Origin: Trogon surrucura
Taxonomy: Eukaryota; Chordata; Aves; Trogoniformes; Trogonidae
Assembly: GCA_020746105.1 (NCBI GenBank)
Contig: CM036619.1
Coordinates: 52,126,635-52,190,634, forward strand
Direction of reading: 5' to 3'
Length of the DNA stretch: 64,000 bases
A program made the translations under genes and the position numbers. The notes below the pieces were generated by a model that saw only the letters and a program-made list of their open reading frames with translations, had not been told where the DNA came from and made no database searches. Below are positions 46,039-56,481 of the stretch, in pieces. Each line of letters begins with the position of its first letter. Position 1 is the stretch's first letter.

Positions 46039-46254
46039 GAACCATAGAACATTTCGGGTTAGAAGAGACCTTCAGGATCATCGAGTCCAACCTTTTCCTA
46101 GTCCTATCAACACCACTAAACCATGTCTCTCAGTAAAACATCTACTCATTTCTTAAACACCTCCAGGGATGGCAACTCAACCACCTCCCTGGGCAGCCTG
46201 TTCCAGTGCCTGACAACCCTTTCAGTAAAGAAATTTTTCCTTGCTCCGTAATCT
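46039..46254 (-). mobile_element. CR1 retroposon 3' portion, minus strand
   Basis: The left edge AACCATAGAAC is the degraded complement of the CR1 terminal repeat. TTAGAAGAGACCTTCAGGAT and CATCGAGTCCAACC (complement of the TAGATGATCT...AAGGTCCCTT segment), CTCCAGGGATGGCAACTC, CACCTCCCTGGGCAGCCTGT and TCCAGTGCCTGACAACCCT follow. It is 5'-truncated near 46254. Divergence is similar to the 31.0-kb copy. Confidence 0.94.
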
Positions 46255-48648
46255 GTCATATATGTAGTATGAACAAGATCAGGTTTATATCAGCATATTG
46301 TGCGACCCAAGTATAATCAACAGAAATCGAAAGAAATTGGCTGTATTGGTCCGCCAGTATCACCCAGATGGAGCTGCGTGATAGGTGTCCTTTCCGCAGG
46401 CATAGTTCAGTGTGCCTGGGAAGATGTTCCTCTGCTGGAAAGTGCCTCCTCATTCACAGAAACTAAATGAAGAAACATGCTGAGATGAGGAATGTCAAGC
46501 CAAAACACAATAGAAAAGTTCCCCTAAGGCACATAAGACTTTCTTGGCCATCACAAAGTGTAAACTCAGGAACACAAATCAGCCTGACATGAAGGTGGAA
46601 GGGAGAGTGGGAATTAGGACTTCTGATAGCCATTCTTTTATGGTCTTGGTTCAAATGTTCAAAAGCAGGTAGTGATTTAGGTTCTCAACTGCACCAGAGT
46701 CCATTGAGGCACCTCTGTCTCCGCCATCTGAGCAGCTGAATAATCTGTCACAAAATGCCAGCCCTGGTATGTCAGCAAAGAGCTACGCCACAGCACTGGC
46801 TTCTTTGGAAATATTTGTCCCCATCCATACTTTATTCCTTCTTCACAAACAAAACAATCCCAAACCCCAGGAAAAAAACTATCAAAGCCATTCCCATCTG
46901 GTAGGAGATGTGAGAGACATTGCTAGTAAAGTGGCTTGAGGAGCAAAGCATATCAAAAGTTATGCTATGAATCTGTAGAGACAGGAGAAGTCAAGGTACA
47001 GAATTCTGATGATAAGCTTTGCCTCAAAGGTATAGGAACTATAGGCTGCAACCAAGCAATAGCAGAAGAAACCCTAAATACTGAAGGCTGGAAGGAAAGT
47101 GCTGCCCACCATCCTCAGTTGCAGAATAAACCCCTGCAGCTGGATTCTCACTTCCCACTTTCAGGAAAAAGGCTCTGCAAAGTCAAAATGCCAAGCTCAC
47201 CGCTGACTAGGAAGCAAGTCTGGTTAACATTATAAAAGGAACTAAATTTCCCTTCCCCTGGCCTCTTCAAGGGCCAGAGATTTGTGTGCAAAATAGCTCA
47301 TTTTTTTCCCTGTGGTCAAAGACTAGTGTTTTATTTATTTGTGGTCAGTAATGTTGGACTTCTGTCATATTTTGCTGTGGTACTCTATTAATTTAATGAA
47401 GACCTGTGGACACTGGCCAACGCCTTTGCTTGACAGGGACTAATTTCTGACATTGCACCTGGCCAACAGGATCATTTTTTTTGAGAGAGAGAGGAGGGGA
47501 ATTAAAGGCACGACAAGAAATTGGTTTATAGCCTGAAGGAAGGGGAGTTGTCAACTCTTGCAGCATTCTTTTTTTTTTCCTTAACTCATTAGATGAATAC
47601 AGCTGCTTATGCCATGGAGCACTTGTGTGTATGCATCAAGCTACTTTTAAATCCTTCAATGCCTCAGCAATTTCTCCTTGCAACCAAAACAATAATGTGT
47701 CCAGCCATTGCTTAAAAAAGCATTAGGTCTTATCTTTTCTAGAAGTCTGGAACAAGACCCCTCAAACACATCCTTATTCCCCTGTTCCAGGAAGGCAACC
47801 CAGCTCTTGCAGTGCCCTGTGCTGACAGCTGCCTGCCACAGTCAGATTTTATAGCCTTTCCTTACCACTGCTCACCACCAGCCCCGGAGCCTTTGTTCCC
47901 GTCCTGCAGACTTGAATCTTGAACAATTGACTTTTAGGAAATCTTGACTTTTAGGATGGAGGTGTAACGGAGCGACACTGTAATATGAGTCCCGCTATTG
48001 CAGCGATGAAGACAGTGTGAAAGCAGGGACCTCTCTGCCTTCTTAGTGAGAATGTTCTGAGACAGCAGCTAGTAGGCCTGGGAAAATAAACCAGGGGAAT
48101 TAGACAAGAGAAAATTAAAAACTGTTGAAGTTCTGGAGTACTTCCAGGTATTCAAACAGGTAATAGATTTCGTTAAATAAGTGGAAATAGTTTCAAAACG
48201 TCAACTTTGCCGCATTGTCTAGCTTCTCCTTTCTGGTCCAGATCCAGTCCAGGAGGTTTCTTCGTGCGTGAGCTCAGAGAAAGGTATACTGCAGAAATAC
48301 AGCAAAACTCCACAGCATTTCAGTGAGGGATTTTCAGCTGGCATATGTCTAATGTTTTCTTGATTTCCTGTTGGGCAAATAGCTTTGGGGAAACGCTTTT
48401 ACGACCTACTGCCCAAAGAACATTGAGGAACCATCCACAGAACTAAATAAGCAAGCTAGAGAAGTGCAACACTTGTTACTCTCTTCACTGCCAGAGTCCT
48501 TAAGGCTTTTTGGGTTCTTGATAATCCAAACACAAAATTTGGCTGAAACTTTACAATTAGTTTCAATTAAGTAGGTGGCACAAAAGAGCAGTGGCCCTAC
48601 CAACTAGCGAGAGCCACCAACAGAAATCAGTAAGTATATCATCTCTGC
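46255..48648. other. Non-coding stretch with a possible conserved patch at 47290-47480
   Basis: The 47290-47480 segment is complex and AT-rich (GTCAGTAATGTTGGACTTC, TCTATTAATTTAATGAAG), not part of a known transposon. A 13-base direct repeat lies at 47927-47956. A 99-codon open frame at 46936-47235 is unrecognised. Confidence 0.35.
47927..47956 (+). repeat. 13-base direct repeat, two copies
   Basis: TTGACTTTTAGGA occurs at 47927-47939 and again at 47944-47956, a 17-base period. It is probably a replication-slippage duplication. Confidence 0.85.
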
Positions 48649-48720
48649 TCATGGCAGGGAGGTTGCATTAGATAATCTCTAAGGTCCCTTCCAATCCACC
48701 AGGCCATTCTATGATTCTAC
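48649..48720 (+). mobile_element. CR1 retroposon 3' end, plus strand
   Basis: Only about 70 terminal bases remain: CATGGCAGGGAGGTTGCATT, AGATAATCTCTAAGG, TCCCTTCCAATCC and the final ATTCTATGATTCTA. Its sequence is very close to the 14.6-kb tail, so both probably belong to the same CR1 subfamily. Confidence 0.93.
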
Positions 48721-50320
48721 CAGAAATAAAACAAAAAATATAATGGTACTTCATCTAGGACATAGCACATAAATAAATTTGCTTCTCACAGGAATGACAG
48801 CATAAGTAATCTGTGTGGAAAACCCATTAAACTCCACACAGTTTAAGATCTTTTTACTTTTTCAATGTCCAACATTAATTTGGGATAAAGTCTACTATAT
48901 GAATCTTTCAAAAATTCTTCTTTTTCTCTGCAGCCCTGACTAGGACAATAATAATTTACTCATGGAGTACAACTGTTTACCTGTAAATATTTTATAAATA
49001 TGAATGGACAATAACTTCAGTACCTCTGAGGCTCTGTAGGCCTTGTCCTTGATCCAGAGATATGGGAAAGCAAGGCATATAGTGACCATGTTACAAGAAC
49101 TGCTGCCAGGTAGGAGGTGAAACAGATCTCTCAATTCTCAGTGTTCACAGACTTCGAGACAATCCCCCTTATTCATGGTAATGATCACTAATTGCCTGCA
49201 AGATTTACACCATTCTGTACTTAGCTCAGCACCGAATGGAACAGAAACTTGGGGAAAACAAATCTGACAAATTGAACTCAAAGTTACCAAGTTCAACAAA
49301 GCTTGAGAAAAATACACAGCTGCATGAAAGGGAAGAAAGAAAGGGGGAAGGGAGGGTAGAGGGCAAGAGACAGAGACCAGGAGAGACCAGAGAGGTTCAC
49401 TCCTGGAACAGCCGTAGCTCAGAGAATTCACTCCGGCGAAAGCTGATGAAAATCTGACTCATTTCACTCGGTTGCTCAGAGAGTGACTTGTTCCTCCATA
49501 TGCTCCATAACAAAAGCACTCCTGATGTCAGTAACATGTGGAGAGAGCAAATATTTCTCAATTGCAAATGATTCATTGACTCAATAAGCATCTGGCCTAA
49601 ACATCTGATATATATTTTAAATTCCACCTATTTCCTAAAAAATACTCCTTATTTTTGGAGTGATCGAAACCAAATGACAACAGTAAAAAAAGGTAATAGG
49701 ATCATCTTTTTTGATGTCATTTGTGATCAGAGGCAAAAGCTGTTTACCATTGGTGTGGACCAGATTGGGAGCAATTCTTTGCTGAAGCCCTTCAGCTGCT
49801 CCTTTCTCAAGCAGAAGAAACCGAACACGTGCACGTTACCTCTGGGCAGCTAGCGACCAGCAATGCCACTGGGGTCTGTGGGGGGACAATGACATGACAC
49901 ACAGGGAGGACAGGGACCACACAACACGCAGTTGGGCAGGAGAGGTGCTGATAGCATTCCTGTGCAGAGGGCTATTCCCAAAGGCAATCAGTGACTCAGG
50001 CCACCACATGCACACCCGCCCAGGAGGACAAGGCACCAGCTCCAAGTCACACCCTTCCCCACTGGTCTCTATCAGATGACTTTTGCCATGCACGGAAACC
50101 CACAAAAGTTACGGATCAATTTATCACTTCAGAGCTGGATCAAACACCAGCCCTCCAGGTCACTGTGGCTCCAGCCGTACATGAATCAACATTTAACATG
50201 GCATTAAAATTCTCTTGCCATTACTTTTAATCTTTGTGCAGTGTGTGCTCAGGATTGCAGAGCGGAGGTTCTCCTGCACAGCCAAACAAGCGCATTTTGT
50301 AGGGCAGCTTCAACTGCATG
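48721..50320. other. Non-coding stretch, nothing recognised beyond a purine tract
   Basis: The 49326-49396 purine tract is listed separately. Open frames of up to 97 codons are unrecognised. Confidence 0.5.
49326..49396 (+). repeat. Polypurine tract with G-quadruplex motif
   Basis: About 70 bases are nearly all A and G on the plus strand. Inside, G-runs at 49343-49347, 49350-49352, 49354-49356 and 49361-49363 with loops of 2, 1 and 4 meet the quadruplex rule. Such tracts can also form triplex DNA. Confidence 0.75.
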
Positions 50321-50323
50321 TCT

Positions 50324-50408
50324 GTCCTCCTCTCCTGGATGACCCAGAGCAAGGCGCTTCAGGCTCCCTGCACCCATGTCCCCTCTTTTCTGTATCTAGA
50401 AACAAAGC
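50324..50408 (+). mobile_element. Possible degraded MIR-type fragment
   Basis: CTCCTGGATGACCCAGAGCA, AGGCGCTTCAGGCTCCCTG and CACCCATGTCCCCTCTTTTC, TGTATCTAGAAACAAAG follow the order of the MIR segment GTGACC..GGGCAAGTCACTT..CTCTG..CCTCAGTTTCCCC..CATCTGTAAAA. The match is by pattern only and could be coincidence. Confidence 0.35.
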
Positions 50409-51639
50409 AGCCCGGTCACAGGGATTGCTGCACACAGCGTCCCTCTGTGGCATGCAGCACAGACAGGATCTGAAGGTGCATGAAACAAGGGCAAACTGTT
50501 ATTCACTTCTCCAGCATTTTACCTTCTTACCCATTTCTGCTGGATTAAGCTTTTGTAATATAACAGGGCTCACTCTGGGTGTCTGGGCTAGATTTAAAGT
50601 TCAATGAGGTTCTTTATTTTCCAGGAAACACTCTTCCTTCCTCTCCTTCCATTATTGTTCCCCACAGGTTTTAGAGTTCCTTGTTGGTGGTTTTTTTCTT
50701 TTCTTTTTTTTTTTTTTTTTCTCCCTGTGTTCAACTTTTGTTCAGTTGCTCTTTCAGCAAGTCTTGTGGATCTCACGGAAGGTTGTGCTCCCAGTCCAAA
50801 AAGTGACTTAGATGGATGGATTGGAGGTTTCAGAGCTTCAAGCATGGGCTCAGCAGTGCTTGGTCCACACCTGGATTTACACCTCAAGGGCTGTTGCTCT
50901 CACCCACTCAAGAGCTCACTCCTGCCCCTGCCTACTGAAAGCAAGGATGACTACAAGAAAGACAAGGTGTTTCGCCTTTGCTCTGGAAAATTTAAGGCAG
51001 AATTTCTGAGAACTGAAGTCCCCCATTGAAGCAGGAAAGCCTTCCTTGCCCAGGTGTATCAAGGCCTTTCAGGAAACCTATATATGTGTGCATGTTTATA
51101 AAATAATGCAGAAATAATACAGAAATAAAATCTGCCATCTTCCTCCATCACTTCCCACAAGTGTCTGTTCTCCATCACCAAGTAAGTACTCCATCTAGCA
51201 AACCTATTTATTCTGAGCTGCTGAATAACTCTCTGGTGGCAGAGAAAACAAGACCTCAGACAAATGTTACCTGTCCTAAATCCTCCACATGTTTTCCATG
51301 CTTCCAGCACCATTCATTTGGCTCATGAGTGCTCCTGCCCTTCTTTCCTAAGGATCCCTCGAACATAGGCCAGCATTACAATGAATATCGCCCTGTCCGC
51401 TGCCAGCTTGATTGCCCGCTGCCTTTGCCAATCTGATAATGCACATACTAAACATTTTAAACATTCTACAGGTTGTCTAAGCTGTTCACCTTCAAAGGCT
51501 CATGCAGAACCTCACGGCTCCCTATACTAATTTATACCTGTGTACTCCTTATACTCACACCATTTTTTTCTTTTACTCACTGCCCCTCAGTTCCAGTTAC
51601 TTTTCTCTGCACCTTTCCCTTTCTGTAGTTACCAAGTGC
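50409..51639. other. Non-coding stretch, nothing recognised
   Basis: It contains a T-rich run (T17 at 50704-50720) that produces phenylalanine-rich open frames on the plus strand and lysine-rich ones on the minus strand. Nothing else was identified. Confidence 0.5.
50704..50720. repeat. T17 homopolymer run
   Basis: Seventeen T inside a wider T/C-rich patch (about 50691-50724). Confidence 0.9.
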
Positions 51640-52300
51640 GAGTGAAGCTGGTTTAGCCTCTCACAAGACAAGTTTTCCAGCCTCCTGGTTACTCTGCCAG
51701 CCCTATGCTGCACCAACTTTCAGTGCAGACTGTCTCCTTTTTTTAAATTTTAATTCTTCAGTGAAGGCAGCTGTCTGGAGCCATACACAGCACCTCATGC
51801 GAGGTCTCTCTCACCAGCTGCTGGCTCAGCAGCACGACTACAACACTCCCCTCTCCCCTGGAAAAGGTTGCACGGATACCACGTCCAACTCAAACTTCCT
51901 GTGACTCACTACAGCACCCTGGCTCTCACCTCCTCTGAACCCTTCGACTTCAGTTCATTGCCAAAATGTTTATTATTTCTCCCTAAATGCTGCGAGATCT
52001 TATCTTCTGCAGTATTACATTTCACGTCACTTCTGCTACCGTGATTACTTCATTCTCCTTGTGAAGATCCAAATCCTGCTCTTTATGCATAACACTTCCC
52101 AACTCCCGGTCATCGGCATAATCCTACATCGACGCCTGGTGAAAATATTAATGCAGCTTGGTCGCCAGATTTATTTTTATGAAATTCTGCCAAGAAGACT
52201 CCCTCAAATCTATTATTTCTTTTTCCCACATAAGTCACTGCTGTCGCCTTATTAACCAGTTCCTCACTCATGTTAAATAATTTTAGCAAAATTCAAATAC
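51640..52300 (-). mobile_element. Very old CR1/L3-like LINE remnant, minus strand
   Basis: The complement of a CR1-clade ORF2 tail can be followed by its block order. AGCCTCTCACAAGACAAGTT, TTCCAGCCTCCTGGTTACTC and GAGCCATACACAGCACCTCA (compare CCCAGAACTGGACACAGTAC) come first, then GCGAGGTCTCTCTCACCAGC. Further right, CGGTCATCGGCATAATCC corresponds to the GGTATCATCTGCAAATTT-type segment and GAAAATATTAATGCAG to the following block. It is far more diverged than the other CR1 copies, with the reading frame destroyed. It resembles the older CR1/L3 type common in turtles and mammals, so it likely predates birds. Both boundaries are approximate. Confidence 0.6.
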
Positions 52301-53000
52301 AATAATAGAAATTAAAGTATTATAAATGCCTAATAAAGTTGTGAAAGATGAAAAAAAATGTGTATTTTCTATCTATAAATACAGTTACATTACAAAAGGA
52401 AACAACCCTGCTGGTCTGTCACAAGTAGCTTTTGTGATTTTTTTTCTTGGTCGCTTGCCTGCATGTGTTTAATAATTCTTTCCCTCAAAATCCATACTGT
52501 ATATTTTTTAGTATTTGAGGCTAGATCAACAAGGGCAGAGGCATTGAAATCCCGTAGAACTGCCTTCTTAAATACACGTACTTAACATTTGCTGTTCATT
52601 AATCACACAGTGAATTCCAAAATTAAATGGTTTGCATAAAATTCTAATAAAAATCATGACTGATAATTTCACATATGAGTTTCCCTTAGTTTTGTGGGAA
52701 AGAAATGGAGATGAAAAAGCTGCTTTCTATATCGCATCTATTGGTGTTACATGTGCTAGCTCCACCTTCATTTACCAAAGTAAAGGAGTAGGCACTCTTA
52801 ATTCGAGCTAGCCAAGGTAAAAATCTGTGTTTGAAAAATAATCAGACAGGTAGGTCTTTATGAATTAGTGGGTTTTAAGCTTTAATAACCCATTTCTCAC
52901 AGTCTAATAAATTTGCTAACAGATACAAAAACTAGACAGTAACCTTCTCCTGGCTAGACTTTTCTTTGAGCTGGTCCTGTAGTAACACTCCTTTCCTGGT
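52301..53000. other. AT-rich non-coding stretch, nothing recognised
   Basis: Strongly AT-rich with several AATAAA/ATTAAA words and no open frame of note. It could include more of the degraded LINE to its left. Confidence 0.5.
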
Positions 53001-54230
53001 GGTGATGAGAAGACCTCAGATCAGCAATGTCTAACAAGGACCGTCCAGGTCTTTTGCACAGTCTGTCTGGCATGTTTGGCCTACGACTGCTCCCGTCTCC
53101 CTCTCCAAAGAATCCCTTAAATACAAGCTGCACAAACTGCTTTGGGAGATCCCACCTCCAATTTCGCCTGGGAAACACACAGGTTGATGTTAATCTTCCA
53201 CATCGGGAGATTACATATATAAACTCTCAGGAGATAAAGAAAATAGAAGACATCCTGGCTTCCCTCTTCTATCCTCATATAAAGCCAGTTATGTGGAAGA
53301 GAGAACCCATAGGTCTGTTGCCCACTGAGATATACCTGTGCGATTCTCCTTCTGCATCAAATCGCGCTAAATTTGTGACTCTACAGCTATGGATTTGTCC
53401 ACGTTTCCTTCATTCCCAAACAGGCTCATGGGTTTGGAGACAGTTTACTGACCAAACATAGCAAGAAAAATCTTATTTCCATCTCTTTGGATCAGATCTA
53501 ATGCTGAAGACTAGAAGAAAAGGGAAAAAAACCAAAACAAACCACCAAAAAAAAAAAAAAAAAAAGGAAAGAGAAGCTGCAGCAGCTGAAGACAAAGCTC
53601 CAAGCCAGGTCTTACCCAATATTTCCACAACCACTTCTGTTAAACTAATAAAATCTGCATGAATGCTAGGCAAGGCTAAGACTCGCACAACTTTATCAAT
53701 CAGCTCATTGGCATGAATCCACCTTTCTGGTAACCCACCGCACGGCCTCTGTTTCACATTCCTCCTCCCCTATCAGGGCAACGTGGTGGATGTGGGCGCT
53801 CAGACCCTTCTCCATTCCTGCTGGTTTTCCGTGACAGCCTCATCACCCACAACAGGCCATTAAAGACGGGCACACCCATGCTCTGCTGCCAATACTCGCT
53901 AGCAAGGAGTTGGAAAGTGAGGAAAACCAGGCTCGCTGGAAGCCAGCAAGCTCAGCACCCTTTCCTGAGGGTGCCCAGCATCTCTGAAGATCAGGCCCTT
54001 GGGTACTCGCGACATGAAGACATGAACAGACATTTCCCTCTGCCCTTACTGGAGACACTGGCAGCATTGTTAAAGCACAAGCACGACCGAGTCTAACGTG
54101 GCTGAAAATCTGGCAGCGCCGCGTTGGCCTTGCTTCAGCGTGATCAAATGGCAGCATTGCTCACCCAGTGTGCAGGGCATGAAAGGATTAGCCGCCTTCC
54201 CCCAACAAGCAGGTGAGCCGAACCCCTTTC
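53001..54230. other. Non-coding stretch with one unrecognised ATG-started open frame
   Basis: At 53027-53461 a plus-strand frame of 144 codons begins at an ATG with A at -3, a fair translation context. The conceptual protein shows no domain I recognise, no signal peptide and no membrane segment, and no splice or promoter pattern supports it. An A19 run is at 53547-53565. Confidence 0.3.
53547..53565. repeat. A19 homopolymer run
   Basis: Nineteen A, preceded by an A/C-rich patch. No retroposed gene was recognised upstream. Confidence 0.9.
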
Positions 54231-54430
54231 CAATTCACTACATGTCAGTTTACAAGTAAAACATAAGGAATAAATGCAGCTATTGTTAAGGTGAAGCAGC
54301 CATCCTGGCTAAGGAGTTAGATCAGCAATTTACCTTTTGTAAAAGGATTAGCAGAGTCCTATTGTTTCAGTGTTTATTTATCAATTTGCATTTTTAAAAG
54401 GGGGCATAAATCTGACAAGGGCCCATGTTC
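54231..54430. other. AT-rich block resembling a conserved non-coding element
   Basis: Complex AT-rich sequence with TAAATGCAGCTATTGTTAAG, CCTATTGTTTCAGTG (SOX-type ATTGTT core twice) and TTTATTTATCAATTTGC. It is not low-complexity and not a known transposon. Conservation is untested. Confidence 0.3.
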
Positions 54431-54990
54431 TCCATGTACCATGGGCCGCACCATTTTCATCCAACTCCCCACTGCCAGAATCTACCAGAGCATTCTACAG
54501 ACCAGAAATTTAGGAGAAATCAAATCTTTGGCACCGTTACTGCTCGAACAACTACCTTCTGCTGGGCTGGCTAGCATGCGTGAGTCTTCAGGCTGAGAGC
54601 AACTGCTGGGTTGTTGCTAGATCAAACACCAGAACCAGTTTCCCACTTTTCCTCAGATAGCTGAGCTCAAAGCACAGACATTTACAGCCCATTCACCACA
54701 GTTTCTAAGCAAATGGGCTGCGGCACCCAGTCTGTGGCAGGTCACTCCCTTACATGGATCACAGACACAAAGCCAAGAAGCCTAAGGATGGAGTATCTCC
54801 ATAATTAGCACTGATTCCACACTTGGGAGTCTTCAAAGTCCCTCAGATAATTTGTACAGCTTTCACTGCTCTCACAAAAGCCTGCTTTTCCACTGACAAG
54901 GGCAGCAGCGAAGAAATTACATGGTCCATTAAGCACAGAGGTTAGCACCAACGGGGCAGTTCTTCTGCATCCCAACACCTCCAACAGGTC
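54431..54990. other. Non-coding stretch, nothing recognised
   Basis: Ordinary composition with no open frame of note and no repeat. Confidence 0.5.
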
Positions 54991-54997
54991 CTCAGCC

Positions 54998-55283
54998 CGC
55001 GTTGCATTGGGCGCTTAACACGGGCTTTGGGCGCCTCGCAAACGCCTTCCTGCGGAGACTGCGTCAGCCTCCACACACCGCAGGGCCTCCTCGCTGGAGT
55101 TCAAGTTGCGGGAAAAGGTTTCACACTGAGCCCTTCGCAGCATGGGAGAGGGGGAGCACAGCCCGCCCCAGCCCACCTCACCAGGAGCGCAGGCTGGCCA
55201 TTTGGTGAACAACAGCTGCTCGCTCGGATTAGGTAAAAATTCCTTCGTTAGAGGGAACTGGGATGTTTCGGAAGGTAAGCGCA
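54998..55283 (+). promoter_or_regulatory. Short CpG-island-like patch with consensus donor site
   Basis: By hand count 20 CpG fall in about 286 bases at roughly 59% GC, against CpG-poor flanks. Near its right end the sequence GGAAG-GTAAGC (GT at 55275) is a consensus 5' splice site, and a second donor-like AG-GTAAAA lies at 55231. An ATG at 55142 opens a frame that stays open past the donor. CpG density with a good donor at its downstream edge is the usual layout of a vertebrate promoter plus first exon. No TATA box was relied on and no protein is recognised. An enhancer or chance clustering remains possible. Confidence 0.35.
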
Positions 55284-56050
55284 GATTTTTTTTTATTGCA
55301 GTGATGCCAGTTCATCTGCACTCTGTTGCGGCCCCACACCCTGCTTTTTCATAAGACGGCGATTTAGGAGGCTATTCTTTTAAATCATAAAAAGTTTAGA
55401 GGACAAACAAGCATCCAGCTGTGCTAAATTACTCTCCTACTCCCGCAGGACCCAGCAGCAAACTATAGCATGTATTTTATAGGCGTATGATTTATCTGCA
55501 TGGAGTAACATACAGGTATTGCTTTTGACCCATAAAACCCCCCCAGAGCTGAGAGCCTACACATCCAAAAAATCTTCTCCCAGCTCAGGCTCCACTGCCA
55601 CAGCTGTGCCGGAGCAGGAACTCCATTCGTGAGAGGGGGAAAAGCAACTGTAGGGTGTTCTCTGGCTTTTTGCAGCTCCCTCCGCCGACACATTTCTTTT
55701 TCCCAAACAATCCTAGTTTGTTGATCATCAGACATCTTACACAGGCAATTCATTTTTCTTGGTCATGGGGGAAATGAGACAGCTCTGGTGGGACACACTG
55801 TAAAGATCTTAAAATATATTCTGTGCTGCTGGCTTATTGCAGATACTCTGATTCATGATCCAAAATGGAGGTCACCAGCCATCTCAATTAAGGACATGAA
55901 TTTAGGAATCATCAAGGAGTATATAAGACAAGTGATAGGCATTCTATTCTGAGGATTGTGTGCAACATTTAATAAAAAACAAAACAAATCAACAAAACAC
56001 AAAAAATCCCTACCAAAACCAACACACAAAAGCGAGAGTGGTGTTTCAAA
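55284..56050. other. Non-coding stretch, nothing recognised
   Basis: An A/C-rich patch at 55970-56030 is the only texture noted. Open frames are at most 96 codons and unrecognised. Confidence 0.5.
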
Positions 56051-56051
56051 T

Positions 56052-56096
56052 GCAAGGGACAGACCCTGCCCCACAGAGCTTACAATTTACATTTAG
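56052..56096 (-). mobile_element. Ancient SINE/LINE tail fragment, minus strand
   Basis: GGGACAGACCCTGCCCCACA and GAGCTTACAATTTACAT are the complement of the same tail motif (GTAAGCTCT..GGGGCAGGG) found at 33.98 and 45.05 kb. Only the tail can be identified. Confidence 0.5.
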
Positions 56097-56306
56097 ATTA
56101 GCAGAAGTAGCAGCAACATTTCAGGGAAGGTGGATAAGGGTTACAACAACAAAACTTTGTGGCTGGCCCGCACTGTAATTTCACTAATTAGAAAAAGTGA
56201 ACTGTTTCTAGTTAATAAATCAGTGTTACTGACATTTCCATAAATTTGAGGGAGGCACGTAAATACCCGTGGGATAAACTCTTTGATTGGATTTAGCCAT
56301 TCTACT

Positions 56307-56481
56307 CTCTAGAGCAATGGTTTTCAATCAACAGTCTTTGAGGGCTGCTGTAAAGGTATGTGAAAGGTAACTTAAGAAGAAACAAGCTTATTCCCTAAAC
56401 TTAATTCATTGTACATCCCTCAACATTTCTGGTGGTCAGGAAAGAACAAATTATGCAGTATTGCAAGCAATTGCTCTAGAA
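56307..56481. mobile_element. Degraded hAT-type MITE with 8-base target duplication
   Basis: A 159-base body (56315-56473) starts CAATGGTTTTCAATC and ends with its imperfect inverted complement: 11 of 15 positions pair between the two ends. The left end matches the hAT/Charlie terminal sequence CAGTGGTTCTCAACC at 12 of 15 positions. Flanking it are CTCTAGAG (56307-56314) and CTCTAGAA (56474-56481), an 8-base target duplication with one mismatch, the length hAT transposases produce. There is no transposase gene, so it is a non-autonomous copy. Divergence of both ends suggests an old insertion. Confidence 0.65.

Noticed and set aside
53027-53461. 144-codon ATG-started open frame with fair translation context
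   Set aside because: The length is within chance for the window and the protein is unfamiliar, so it is noted in the regional entry but not called as a gene.
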